Shown here in pieces: positions 22,406 through 35,440 of a stretch of DNA of 64,000 bases (position 1 is its first letter; each line of letters begins with the position of its first letter). Source of the DNA: Eudorina sp. 2006-703-Eu-15 (Eukaryota > Chlorophyta > Chlorophyceae > Chlamydomonadales > Volvocaceae); NCBI GenBank assembly GCA_003117195.1, contig BDSI01000111.1, forward strand, positions 238,501-302,500, written 5' to 3'. The position numbers and the translations under genes are program-made. The notes below the pieces were generated by a model. The model saw only the letters and a program-made list of their open reading frames with translations. It ran no database searches and was not told the DNA's origin.

Positions 22406-22974
22406 GAGGCGTCTGTGCTGTGTTTTGGCGGACAATCAATGTAGCAGTCAAGCACTCAATCCGTGCTCAAGAGACAACAAGTGCCAAGTTGCAAAGCTAC
22501 TAAGACAATCCGATCTTCAACCGAGTTGCAATCAGTCCCTTCGCTCTGTGATCAGTGAATACTGCTCTTGACTCGTTGCTCTGAGGTCGCGGTCTCTGTG
22601 CTTGTAAGACAACGGCTTGGATACGTCTCAACCCCTCCAGGCGCTGATCGCCTTAGGCTCCACGATCTCTGTACGGCCTCGTACGGTCCCGTACCTTAGG
22701 GTTACAATCGGCAGCATTAGGTCCATCGGTCGAGCCTAGGACTAGCCCTTCACGTGCTAGCAGCCCGCCGTGGCCCCCTGTCCGAGACCCTCACTCTGCT
22801 ACTACCTTAGACATCACTACTCCGCGGTGGTAGGCTCGGTGCTGGTGGATTCGGCGAAGGCCTGGATCTAGTGGTGTCGTACTAGTGGGTTTCAAGTCTT
22901 CCGCTGCGTCTCCATCTCGATTCTCGTCATATCTCGCTAAGGACAAGTATATTAGTCAGTGCCGTTCATCCGTA

Positions 22975-23530
22975 CTACATCGTACCTACCAACGTGTTGA
23001 CAGTGACAGCTGCGGGTTCTGCGTCTCCATACCAGTTACCCGTGACGTCTACAGCAAGGCACCGAGATCCTGGAGGGCTAGGACGCGAAAAATTTTGGGT
23101 GTACCTTCGTGTCTGTACGCCGTTAGCGTCCTGCCCCTGCGGGGTGGTATCGAGACAAAGCTCATGGATCTCCCGCACCACCTCGGCCCGGGTGTCTGGT
23201 TTGGGCACCTGCTGTCGGGTCGACTTATCGGCCGACAGACGGTAAAGGGTACCATCCGGTTCCCAGCGATAGCGCGACGCACGCTTAGCGACCCTTTGCA
23301 TTTCTCGGGCCAGGGCATCGGCGTTGTTCGGATCCCAGCGTTCTGGGGCGAGAGAGAGACGCCCAGTGCGAAGGTATTCCAGCACTGCCCAATCGTCCCA
23401 CACTCCGCTGCTCTTACGTTCGTTCACAGGACGTGTCTCCTCCGCCGCCTCGTCCGAGGGATCGTATCCGCTGGTGTCGTCAGCATCGACGGACTCCTGG
23501 TTACCCTCCCATATGCATCCGCGACGCCAG
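22975..23530 (-). pseudogene. Ty3/gypsy-like pol fragment (RNase H-integrase linker)
   Basis: The minus strand reads about DDTSGYDPSDEAAEETRP, then WAVLEYLRTGRL, VAKRASRYRWEPDGTLYRL, and STRQQVPKPDTRAEVVREIH. This is the pattern that precedes the H2C2 zinc-binding domain of retroviral-type integrases (LYR, VP-P-R, LV--IH). The expected GH-G-x-x-T part after IHEL does not follow, and no reverse transcriptase or integrase core is present, so it is a fragment. The sequence near 22990-23170 on the same strand remains open but is not recognisable. Confidence 0.6.
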
Positions 23531-23559
23531 GAAAGCGTACTTCATCACTTCAAGGCTGA

Positions 23560-24232
23560 GATTTCCTGTCGTAGCTGTGGTAACAGTGGCCCTGCTCGCT
23601 GTCGAACCACACAGAAATGTTTTCCGGCCTGCCTGCCTCGAAGGTGTTTAATTCCTGACACCTAGCTAGGAACGCCTCCAAATAAATTAAATAAATTTGC
23701 TCTGCCAAAGGTTTTATCATTTGGGGCTACATACTGGCAATAGGCCGGAAACCTGCGGAATTTTAACACCTCGTTTTGGAAGATATATAGCAGCACCGGC
23801 CCGAGATCTCAGATTCGTTGCACCTCAAAGGTAAGGACACATACACGCGCATTTCATCAGGCGACATTCTGAGGCCGCCTTACACCCCCAGCCGTCCGTC
23901 GCTGTATCGTTGTGATCCGAATGCATAGATATCGTGTATATTCGTTATCGGTGAATATTCGTCCAGCTAGATAGCAAATCAAGGCCGCACACTTTCAATC
24001 GACAACTTCATCTGGGTCTTCGGCAACCCAAATCAGCGTGTCCATCCATCACACGAGCAATATTGTTCCACATGTATACATGCATCCACCGAGTCATCAT
24101 TGATGGGAAGTTGCTTGCTTGGCGATCCTCTAAGGAATCGGGCCTGTGACTGCTGAGGTGGCAGACGAATGAAGGTTGCAGGTAGGTATCTATCTATCCG
24201 GGTCGGGACAGTTATTATATGGGAATTGATGA
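23560..24232. other. Gene-free stretch between retroelement fragments
   Basis: No coding frame or repeat recognised on either strand. Confidence 0.5.
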
Positions 24233-24237
24233 GAATG

Positions 24238-24337
24238 TGTAGTAGGTGAGAGCTGGCAAAGGCTTCTCGAGATGCTGGGACAGTGCTTCGCACCGTATTT
24301 AGGGAGTAGAGCCGACCATTGTACGACACCTACTACA
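24238..24337 (-). repeat. TRIM 3' LTR
   Basis: A 100-bp repeat bounded by the inverted 11-mers TGTAGTAGGTG and CACCTACTACA. In the minus-strand reading of the element this is the downstream LTR. Confidence 0.85.
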
Positions 24338-24576
24338 CTTCCCTTCCTCTGATGGGGACCGTCCCGGGACCCATTATTCAGCCCGAGCGATACATACAAC
24401 CAGCCACGCTCGCCATCGCCAACCCTGCGCGGCTTCTTGCCGGCTTCGTTTCTGCCAATCCTCGTCTTATACTATCTTCTTCCAGAACCTCTAGACTACT
24501 GTCGTCCATTGACGCGGTCGTACTTCGCCGTCATCAGGTATCGAACTGTGGACTCTTAGGTCCACAGCCTAGGTTT

Positions 24577-24589
24577 GGTCTCGATACCA
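24577..24589 (-). promoter_or_regulatory. Primer-binding site of the TRIM
   Basis: TGGTATCGAGACC on the minus strand, two bases inside the LTR. It resembles the complement of the 3' end of initiator methionine tRNA. Confidence 0.65.
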
Positions 24590-24591
24590 TA

Positions 24592-24690
24592 TGTAGTAGG
24601 TGAGAGCTGGCAAAGGCTTTTCGAGATGCTGGGACAGTGCTCGCACCGTATTTAGGGAGTAGGGCCGAGCATTGTACGACACCTACTACA
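24592..24690 (-). repeat. TRIM 5' LTR
   Basis: A 99-bp partner of the repeat at 24238-24337. It lacks one T in GTGCTTCGCACC. The near identity suggests a fairly recent insertion. Confidence 0.85.
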
Positions 24691-24927
24691 GAATGAATTA
24701 GGGACGGAGTCCCTCTAGCCAGCGCGTGCCTGCGGCTATTCGTTCCGTCAGTAGTTAGTTCAGTAGTCGCTCGGATAGATCGTCCGAGTTCCCCCCCCAG
24801 TGTAAGTGCGTGGCCTTGTGCCACGCACGGTTATAGATATGTATAGCCCGATCAAGATGTATGTGGCCGTCAAGCGGCGAGGTCGCACTTACCGGCGGGC
24901 GACGGTTTCGGGGGACTGGTAACACGG

Positions 24928-24951
24928 TAAACCCTCAACCCTGAACCCTAA
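24928..24951 (+). repeat. Short degenerate telomere-like repeat
   Basis: TAAACCC, TCAACCC, TGAACCC, TAA: three 7-base periods of the plant-type telomere complement (CCCTAAA) with one substitution in the second and third. It lies about 180 bp left of the satellite array. Confidence 0.5.
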
Positions 24952-25133
24952 CGAACACGCACTGATAGAGGCCGCATGTACCGCATGCAGGCAGGCGGAC
25001 CCTTGGATGCTTGAACAACGAAGATACTGGATGGTGACCGATGTCGACTCGACGTTGAACTCTCGCTGGAGTCGGCGGCCCCTTGCTTAATAAGAAACGC
25101 CTGCTGCGCTTATTATTAGTGGTCCTCAAGGAC

Positions 25134-25411
<278 letters not shown>

Positions 25412-27258
25412 GCCCCCGCCTCTTATAGGTTCGCTACACAAAATTGACGAGCTACTATTCCTCGTCGTACATCATCTCGTAGTAGACCATGCCGGAACGC
25501 AAACCATCCGCTCCATTATCCGTCCATTATCCGCAACGTTATCATCTATTTCCGTGCGCTTGCCAGCAGCACAACAAAGCATTACAACAACAACGCTCGC
25601 GAGCACCGCTCGCTTCCTTTTCGCTGCAAAATATGCTTCTGCCTAGTTCTGCTGATGATGACGTTCATTGCTATTGCGATGATTCATTATTATGACGATT
25701 CCGCTGAGTAGTATTCCATTCCGCTTGCGAGCAGACAGTGCAACGCGACGTTCACGAATGCCGCACGGCGTTTGCTAGTTTTGATGTCCTGCCCATTCTT
25801 CAGCGCATTCAACATTCGTCACGTACCTTCCACTGCCAGAGACGCCACATTGGTGCTGTGTCCTTTGCTGCTGAGGTCGGTGAACGGGTTCAAATCGCTC
25901 CTCGCTTTCCACTTTCGTTGCGCCTCCGTTTTGTGAAGCCGCGCAGCTCTCTATTAATGACCGTACTATTTACTTCCCGAAAGCTATTGGTATGCGTACA
26001 GACTGCTGCCTTTTTACAGGCGAGCTTCCTGCCAAGTTGCCACACATTCCTCGACTGCAAGGCAGTACACCTGTATGGCCCGCAGTTTGCTCCGTTCTTA
26101 ACCTAACAACACGTCCATCACATTATTGCTTATTTCATATTATAACGGTGCGACTTTGACGGCTGAACTCATCGTTCATGTTGCAATTGATCGTATTATT
26201 TCATGTTCCCGCCAACATAGCTTCAAGTTGCTTTCCGCTTCAGTACTGTCAATGGTTCATACACCACTGGCATTCGTTTTAAATTTCTTTTTGGATGCTT
26301 TTCAGTCGCATGAGTTTCTTAACTCACTTAACGTCATGTTCCGACATTGCTTTAATAAGTTGCTGTCCGCATCAGTACTGGGGATTGTTTTTACACCACT
26401 AGCATTCGTTTTAAATGCCTTTCTGGATGCTTATCAGTCGCACGCGTTTCTTACCGCACTTATCGTCATGTTACGTATCTGTGGCCCGCCGCTTCGCCGC
26501 TTCGTCAATTCCTCAACCGTCATTTTCAAGCGCTGCGGACCTCTTATTTCATGACAGTAATTAAGGTTTTGTTGGATGATATTCCATCGCGGTGTGCTTC
26601 ATAATGCTTGCCGCTCTTTTCCTTGTGCGGATGAGGCTCCATCCGCGATTCGCAACTCATATCCAACGTTACTGTCCGCACGACTGTGTAATGTCTTTGC
26701 AGCACTACGCCTGACGCCTGTCGCATACTGCCTTATTGATAGTGTCGCGGCTCGGGATAACACGTCCACTCTTCGTTTTGTGAGCCACCTTCCAACCACT
26801 TGTGTGCACTCCTCGCTAACACACTTCCAATGAATAAGCCCTCCAATCCCACAATCCTACATTATCATGGCAGCTTGCTTTCCATCGTCGTGGTGGGGCA
26901 CCACAACGATGAATTGCAAACTGCCATGATACTGTACCTGCTGCCTTACCATCCATGCACTGCTGCCTATCATGTCTGCTGTTGCCTGACTGTGCCTGCA
27001 TCCTCATTTAACATGCACATACATCTCTGCTTTCAGCTCCCATCCGATGGTGTTTGTATCCTTTCATGTCATCACTCATTTCCTTCTTAGTACTTCATAT
27101 ATGACAGCACTGCCTTGTCATGCCAGGGGGGATCGACAGGGGGGGTTCCCCCCCTGTCCATTAAGGGGGGGTGCGGGGGGGCCTAGCCCCCCGCGAAACC
27201 CCTTTTTCATCCCTGAATAGTCTTTCTAATGGGGCGGGGGCTGTTATTATTATTAGTA

Positions 27259-27308
<50 letters not shown>
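25412..27308 (+). repeat. Array unit 1 (type 1)
   Basis: Type 1 body. It contains two copies of an internal 132-bp subrepeat (26227 and 26359). The junction TTA tract is about 65 bp. Confidence 0.9.
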
Positions 27309-29059
27309 GCCCCCGCCTCTTATATACTCGCTACAAAATCTTCATCTCGCTCGTACAACGCACATCTCTGTGTACTGCATGCGCCCCGAAACCTCTTCCG
27401 AGACCTGTTTAGGAAAGCAGCTTCGCTACATTCCAATCGTCGCGGTTCGTAGATTCCTGCTTCCGATACCTCTCCTCGAGCACCACGAGCATCCTCTTCC
27501 TTAATAATTCTGCTATATTCCTTTCCGATACTCCTCTCGCGAGCACCGCGAGCGTCCTCTTCCTTAATAATTCTGCTATTTTCCTTTCCGATACTACTCT
27601 CACGAGCACCGCTCGCACCGCTCGCTTCCTGTTCCTTGGTTGCTGAAATATTAGTATGCTTCTGCCTAGTGCTGATGATTATTATGGCATTCATGGCTAT
27701 TCCACTGATTCATTCGCCGCCGCGCGTTTGCGAGTACTGCTGATGACCTGAGACTGTCCTGTCCATTCTTCGTTTGCTGAGGTCGGTGAACGAGGGATTG
27801 AAATCGTTCGTCACAGCTCACTTTGGTTCGGCCGTCGTTTTGTCAAGCCGCGCACCTAGCTCTCTATTAATGATGAACGTATTCATTTCGTTCCCGAAAG
27901 CTAATGGTAAGCCTACAGACTGCAGCCATGTTACATTCCAGCTTCCTCCCGAGTTGCCTCACATCGCTCGACTGCAAGGCAGTACACCTGTATGACCCGC
28001 CGTTTCCTCCATTCTGAAGTTAACAAAACGTTCCTCGCATTTTTGCGTATCTAATATTATAACGGCGCGGCTCTGGCTGAACTGTGCGTTCATGTTGCGA
28101 TTCATCGTCTTTCATGTTCTGAACTTGCTGTCCGCGTCACTTCTGTAAATTGTTTTTACACCACTGCGATTGATTTTAAATTCCCTTATGGATGCTTTTC
28201 AGTCGCATGCGTTTCGCAACTGCCTTCACGTCATGGTAAGCCCGCTTTGCTCGTCATCACATTGTTCAACCGTCGTTCTGCAGCGCTGCGCACCTCTTCT
28301 TACATGACAACAATTACGGTGTTTTGAGATAAAGTTTCATCGCGGTGTGCTTCATAATGCTTCAGCTCGTTTCCTTCTCTGCGGATTATGGATGGATCGC
28401 CCGCCACGATTCGCAACTCACTGTCTGACACTGAAACTGCCCGCACCACTGTCTTATGTCTTTGCTGCACAACGTATGAACCATTTCGTGTACGTCCTTA
28501 ATGTTAGCGTCGCGGCTCGGGACAACACGTCCACTCTTTGTTTCATTATGGTCCACTTTCCAACCGCTTGCACGCGTCACTGACACTCTCCCAATGAACG
28601 GGCTCTCCAAAGCCACATTCCCACATTGTCATGGCATCAACGGGCTGTCCAAACCCATAAGCCTACTCTATCGTGGCAGCTTGGTTTCCATGGTCGTAAT
28701 GGGGCACCATAACGATGAATTGCAAACTGCCATGATAGTGTACCTGCCTCATGCAAGTGCATCCTCATGTGTACTACGTGTGCCTCCTTGCAGACTCTCA
28801 TAATCATGCACGTCCTTCCTTCACCTGCTATGTGGGTTTTCATAACTGCTTTCCTTTCATGTCCGCCATGTGCCTCTTCATTATCCATCACAGCACTGAC
28901 TCGTCATGCCAGGGGGGGTCGACAGGGGGGTTCCCCCCATGTCCATTAAGGGGGGGTGCGGGGGGCATAGCCCCCCGCGGAAGCCCTTTCTCATCCCTGC
29001 ATAGTCTTTTTAATGGGGCGGGGGCTGTTATTATTATTAGTATTGGTATTGTTATTATT
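27309..29059 (+). repeat. Array unit 2 (type 3)
   Basis: Nearly identical to unit 6. It has one extra copy of a roughly 60-bp subrepeat (CTTCCTTAATAATTCTGCTA) near 27540-27600. The junction TTA tract is short. Confidence 0.9.
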
Positions 29060-30932
29060 GCCCCCGCCTCTTATAGGTTCGCTACACAAAATTGACGAGC
29101 TACTATTCCTCGTCGTACATCATCTCGTAGTAGACCATGCCGGAACGCAAACCATCCGCTCCATTATCCGTCCATTATCCGCAACGTTATCATCTATTTC
29201 CGTGCGCTTGCCAGCAGCACAACAAAGCATTACAACAACAACGCTCGCGAGCACCGCTCGCTTCCTTTTCGCTGCAAAATATGCTTCTGCCTAGTTCTGC
29301 TGATGATGACATTCATTGCTATTGCGATGATTCATTATTATGACGATTCCGCTGAGTAGTATTCCATTCCGCTTGCGAGCAGACAGTGCAACGCGACGTT
29401 CACGAATGCCGCACGGCGTTTGCTAGTTTTGATGACCACGTTGTCCTGCCCATTCTTCAGCGCATTCAACATTCGTCACGTACCTTCCACTGCCAGAGAC
29501 GCCACATTGGTGATGTGTCCTTTGCTGCTGAGGTCGGTGAACGGGTTCAAATCGCTCCTCGCTTTCCACTTTCGTTGCGCCGCCGTTTTGTGAACGAAGC
29601 CGCGCAGCTCTCTATTAATGACCGTACTATTTACTTCCCGAAAGCTATTGGTATGCGTACAGACTGCTGCCTTTTTACAGGCGAGCTTCCTGCCGAGTTG
29701 CCACACATTGCTCGACTGCAAGGCAGTACACCTGTATGGCCCGCAGTTTGCTCCGTTCTTAACCTAACAACACGTCCATCACATTATTGCTTATTTCATA
29801 TTATAACGGTGCGGCTTTGACGGCTGAACTCATCGTTCATGTTGCGATTGATCGTATTATTTCATGTTCCCGCCGACATAGCTTCAAGTTGCTTTCCGCT
29901 TCAGTACTGTCAATGGTTCATACACCACTGGCATTCGTTTTAAATTTCCTTTTGGATGCTTTTCAGTCGCATGAGTTTCTTAACTCACTTAACGTCATGT
30001 TCCGACATTGCTTTAATAAGTTGCTGTCCGCATCAGTACTGGGGATTGTTTTTACACCACTAGCATTCGTTTTAAATGCCTTTCTGGATGCTTATCAGTC
30101 GCACGCGTTTCTTACCGCACTTAACGTCACGTTACGTATCTGTGGCCCGCCGCTTCGTCAATTCCTCAACCGTCATTTTCGAGCGCTGCGGACCTCTTCT
30201 TTCGTGACAGTAATTAAGGTGTTGTTCGATGATAGTCCATCGCGGTGTGCTTCATAATGCTTGCCGCTCTTTTCCTTGTGCGGAAAAGTAAGGCTCCATC
30301 CGCGATTCGCAACTCATATCAACGTTACTGTCCGCACGCACGACTGTGTAATGTCTTTGCAGCACTACGCCTGACGCCTGTCGCATACTGCCTTATTGAT
30401 AGTGTCGCGGCTCGGGATAACACGTCCACTCTTCGTTTTGTGAGCCACCTTCCAACCACTTGTGTGCACTCCTCGCTAACACACTTCCAATGAACAGGCC
30501 CTCCAATCCCACAATCCTACATTATCATGGCAGCTTGCTTTCCATCGTCGTGGTGGGGCACCACAACGATGAATTGCAAACTGCCATGATACTGTACCTG
30601 CTGCCTTACCATGCATCCATGCACTGCTGCCTATCATGTGTGCTGTTGCCTGACTGTGCCTGCATCCTCATTTAACATGCACATACATCTCTTCTTTCAG
30701 CTTCCATCCCATGGTGTTTGTATCCTTTCATGTCATCACTCATTTCCCTCTTACTACTTCATATATGACAGCACTGCCTTGTCATGCCAGGGGGGATCGA
30801 CAGGGGGGTTCCCCCCTGTCCATTAAGGGGGGTGCGGGGGGCCAAGCCCCCCGCGAAACCCCTTTTTCATCCCTGAATAGTCTTTCTAATGGGGCGGGGG
30901 CTGTTATTATTATTAGTATTGTTATTATTATT
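29060..30932 (+). repeat. Array unit 3 (type 1)
   Basis: Close to units 1 and 18. The junction hairpin loop reads CAA instead of ATA, shared with unit 18. Confidence 0.9.
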
Positions 30933-33269
30933 GCCCCCGCCTCTTATACACTCGCTACGCAATCTTGACGAGCAAGTACATCTCGGTCGTACAGCACATC
31001 CAAGCCACAAATCGCGAAGAAGATTCTTCAGATGCAAGATGCTTGATGCACATGCCCAACGTTGTCATCTCGTTGTCAACCATTCCAGAACGCAAGCCAT
31101 CCGCTCCATTATCCGCAACTTTATCATCTATTTCCGTGCGCTTGCCAGCAGCACAATAAAGCAATACAACAACCACGCTCGTGAGCACCGCTCGCTTCCT
31201 TATCGCTGCAAAATATGCTTCTGCCTAGTTCTGCTGATGATGACGTTCATTGCTATTGCGAAAATTCATTATTATGACGATTCCGCTGAGTAGTATTCCA
31301 TTCCGCTTGCGAGCAGACAGTGCAACGCTACATTCACGAACGCGTTCACGCACGCGTTTGCTAGTTTTGACGACCACGTTGTCCTGCCCATTCTTCAGCG
31401 CATTCAACATTCGTCACGTACATACCACTGCCATAGACGCTTCGTTGGTGCTGTGTCCTTTGCTGCTGAGGTCGGTGAACGGGTTCAAATCGCTCCTCGC
31501 TTTCCACTTTCGTTGCGCCGCCGTTTTGTGAAGCCGCGCAGCTCTCAATTAATGACCATACTATTTACCGCCCGAAAGCTGTTGGTATGCGTACAGACTG
31601 CTGCCTTCTTACAGGCCAGCTTCCTGCCGAGTTGCCACACATCGCTCGACTGCAAGGCAGTACACCTCTATGGCCCGCAGTTTTCTCCGTTCTTAACCTA
31701 ACAACACGTCCATCACATTATTGCTTATTTCATATTATAACGGTGCGGCTTCGGCGCGCGGCTGAACTCATCGTTCATGTTGCGATTGATCGTATTTCAT
31801 GCTCCCGCCGACATAGCTTCAAGTTGCTTTCCGCTTCACTACTGTCAATTGTTCTTACACCACTGGCATTCGTTTTAAATTTCCTTTTGGATGCTTTTCA
31901 GTCGCATGAGTTTCTTAACTCACTAAACGTCATGTTCCGACATTGCCTTAATAAGTTGCTGTTCGCATCAGTACTGGGGATTGTTTTTCCACCACTGGCA
32001 TTCGTTTTAAATGCCTCTCTGGATGCTCATCAGTCGCACGCGTTTCTTACCGCACTTAACGTCACGTTACGTATCTGTGGCCCGCCGCTTCGTCAATTTG
32101 TCAACCGTCATTTTCAAGCGCTGCGGACCTCTTATTTCGTGACAGTCCATTCTTAAGTTATCAAAACGTTCCTCGCATTATTGCGTATCTAATTTTATAA
32201 CGGCGCGGCTTTGGCTGAACTGTGCGTTCATGCTGCGATTCATTACATTCATCGTCGTGCATGTTCCGAACTTGCTTTCCACTTCAGTACTGTTCATTGC
32301 CTTTATACCACTGGCATTCGTTTTAAATTGCGTTCTGGATGCTGTCCAGTCGCATGCGTTTTTTAGCTCGCTGAACGTGTTGCGACATTGCTTAATAACT
32401 TCCTTTCCGCATCAGTACTGTGAATTCTTTGTACACCACAGGCATTCTTTTTAAATTCCCTTCTATGTGCATGCATTTTTTTACCTCGCTTCACGTCATG
32501 TTACGTACTTGTGGCCCTGTTCGTCACATCCTCAACCGTCACTTTCAGGTCCTGCGCAGAACTGTTTACGTGGCTGAAATTACGGTGTTGTTTTATGATG
32601 TTTGGTTGCGGTAACGGTCTGCATGCTTCATAACGCCTGACGCTCTTTTTTTGGTGCCGAACTGCCTCCGTGATTCACATTACTGTTCACATTACTGTCC
32701 GCACAGCTGTGCAATTTCGGTGCAGCACGTATCAGCACTTTCGCATACTTCCGTATTTATAGCGTCACGGCTCGGGAGAACACGTCCAACTGTCATCCAC
32801 TTTCCAACCGCTTGAGCAACCTTGCTTGCATGCACGCCTCGTTAACACTCTTCTTATAATCGGGTTGTCCAAACCCACAACCGTGCATTATCATGGCAGC
32901 TTGCATCTCATCATCGTGGTGGGTGATGCACCACAACGATGAATTGCAAACTGCCATGATACTGTACCTGCCTCATGCAAGTGCATTCTCATGCATGTGT
33001 ACTATACCTGCTTGCAGAGTCTCATAATCATGCACATCCTGCCATCAGCTCCTATGTGGGTTCTCATGTCTGCTTTCCTTTCATGTCTGCCATGTGCCTC
33101 TTCTCTATCCATCACAGCACTGACTCGTCATGCCAGGGGGGGTCGACAGGGGGGGTTCCCCCCATGTCCATTAAGGGGGGGTGCGGGGGGGCATAGCCCC
33201 CCCGCGAAACCCCTTCTCCATCCCTGGATAGTCTTTCTAATGGGGCGGGGGCTGTTATTATTATTAGTA

Positions 33270-33352
<83 letters not shown>
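30933..33352 (+). repeat. Array unit 4 (type 2)
   Basis: Long type 2 body with four copies of the roughly 130-bp subrepeat. The junction TTA tract is about 100 bp. Confidence 0.9.
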
Positions 33353-35440
33353 GCCCCCGCCTCTTATATACTCGCTACAATCTGGACGAGCAATCTCTGT
33401 ACTGCACGCGCCCCGAAACCATGCGCCGCCGAATGGGATCCCATTCGTAGATACATACCTCTGCTTCCGATACCTGCTTCCGATACCTGTTTCCCATACC
33501 TGTTTCGCTATATTCCAACCGTCGCGATTCGTAGATTCCTTTGCGATACTCTCGCGAGCACCGCTGTTCGCTGCAAATTTAATATATGCTTCTGCCTAGT
33601 GCTGATGCTGATGACCTTCATGGCTATTCCGCTGATTACGCAGATTCATTGGCTGCGCATTTACGTTTGCATGACGTTGTCCTGCCCATTCTTCGGCGCA
33701 TTCATCATTCCTCACTTCCCACTGCCAAGAAAATGACGTCACGTTTCGCGCTGGTGTATAGTTCTTTGGGGCTGTGTCGTTTGTCGTGAGGTCGGTGAAC
33801 GAGGGATTGAAATCACTCGTCGCAGCTCTCTTTGGTTCGGCCGTCGTTTTGTCAAGCCCGCCGCGCACCTAGCTCTCTATTAATGATGAACGTATTAATT
33901 TCGTTCCCGAAAGCTAATGGTAAGCCTACAGGCTGCAGCCATATTAGATTCCAGCTTCCTCACGACTTGCCTCACATCGCTCGACTGCAAGGCAGTACAC
34001 CTGTATGACCCGCCGTTTCCTCCATTCTGAAGTTCACAAAACGTTCCTCGCATTTTTGCCTATCTAATCTTATAACGGCGCGGCTCTGGCTGAACTGTGC
34101 GTTCATGTTGCGATTCATCGTCTTTCATGTTCTGAACTTGCTGTCCGCGTCACTTCTGTAAATGGTTTTTACACCACTGCGATTGATTTTAAATTCCCTT
34201 CTGGATGCTTCTCAGTTGCATGCCTTTCGGAACTGCCTTAACGTCATGGTAAGCCCGCTTTGCTCGTCATCACATTCTTCAACCGTCGTTCTGCAGCGCT
34301 GCGCACCTCTTGTTACGTGACAACAATGTTACGGTGTTTTGAGATAAAATTTCATCGCGGTGTGCATCATAAGCAGCTTCGTCCCGACTTGCCACACATC
34401 GCTCGACTGCAAGGCAGTACACCATTATGGTCAGTTGCTTCCCCCTTCTTTAACGAGCAAAGCATTTATTGCATTGTTCCTTATCTAACAATATAACGGT
34501 GCGGCCCGGGCTGAACTGCGCGTTCATGTTGCGATCAATCGTATTTCGTTCATGTTCCGACATTGCTTCAAGTTGCTCTCCGCATCAGTCCTGTGATTTG
34601 TTTCAACACCACTAGCATTCCTTTTCAATTTCCTTCTTTACGCTTTTCAGTCGCATGCGTTTCTGACCTCTCTTAACGTCATCACCTGCCGGCCTCTACG
34701 TGACATCCTTCAACCGTCATTTTCAGGCGCTGCGCACCTCTTTTTACGTGACAGCAATTACGGTGTTGTTAGATGATGTTTCAGTGCGGTGTGCTTGATA
34801 AGGTAGGCTTGCCGCTCTTTTCCTTGTGCGGATCGGGCTCCGCGATTCGCGGACGTTAATGTCCGCACCACTGTGAAATGTCTTTACAGCACTACGTAGG
34901 AACCCTTTAGCATACTTCCTTACTTTTAGCGTCGCGGCTCGGGATAACACGTCCACTCTTCGTTTCGTCATCCACTTGCCAACCGCTTGCACGCCTCACT
35001 CCAACACTCTTCCACTCTTCCAATAAACGGCCTGTTCAAACCCACAATCCTACATTATCATGGCAGCTTGCTTCCCATCGTCATGATGGGCCACCACAAC
35101 GATGAATTGCAAGCTGCCATGATACTGTACCTGCCTCATGCAAGTGCATTCTCATGCATGTGTACTATACCTGCTTGCAGAGTCTCATAATCATGCACAT
35201 CCTTCCTTCAGCTGCTATGTGAGTTCTCATGTCTGCTTTCCTTTCATGTCTGCCATGTGCCTCTTCTCTATCCATCACAGCAATGACTCGTCATGCCAGG
35301 GGGGGTCGACAGGGGGGTTCCCCCCATGTCCATTAAGGGGGGGTGCGGGGGGGCATAGCCCCCCGCGGAACCCCTCTTCATCCCTGGATAGTCTTTCTAA
35401 TGGGGCGGGGGCTGTTATTATTATTAGTATTGTTATTATT
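33353..35440 (+). repeat. Array unit 5 (type 4)
   Basis: Type 4 body with a repeated CTTCCGATACCTG run near its start. Its junction stem TATCATGGCAGCTTGC (35056-35071) pairs perfectly with 35109-35124. Confidence 0.9.

Larger units (their letters stand above)
24238..24690 (-). mobile_element. TRIM (terminal-repeat retrotransposon in miniature), complete
   Basis: Two direct repeats, 24238-24337 (100 bp) and 24592-24690 (99 bp), both starting TGTAGTAGGTG and ending CACCTACTACA, differ by one indel and a few substitutions. They are flanked by the identical 5-bp target duplication GAATG (24233-24237 and 24691-24695). Read on the minus strand, the first LTR is followed after two bases by TGGTATCGAGACC (24589-24577), close to the initiator-Met-tRNA primer site TGGTATCAGAGC known in plant retroelements. 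The other LTR is preceded directly by the purine run AGAGGAAGGGAAG (24350-24338). The internal 254 bp encode nothing, which fits a TRIM that moves with help from another element. Confidence 0.85.

Noticed and set aside
27170..27200. Arm-length covariation in the GCGGGGGGC/GCCCCCCGC hairpin
   Set aside because: Three units have 7 G with 7 C and six have 6 with 6, but eight have 7 with 6, so homopolymer slippage explains the lengths as well as compensation does.
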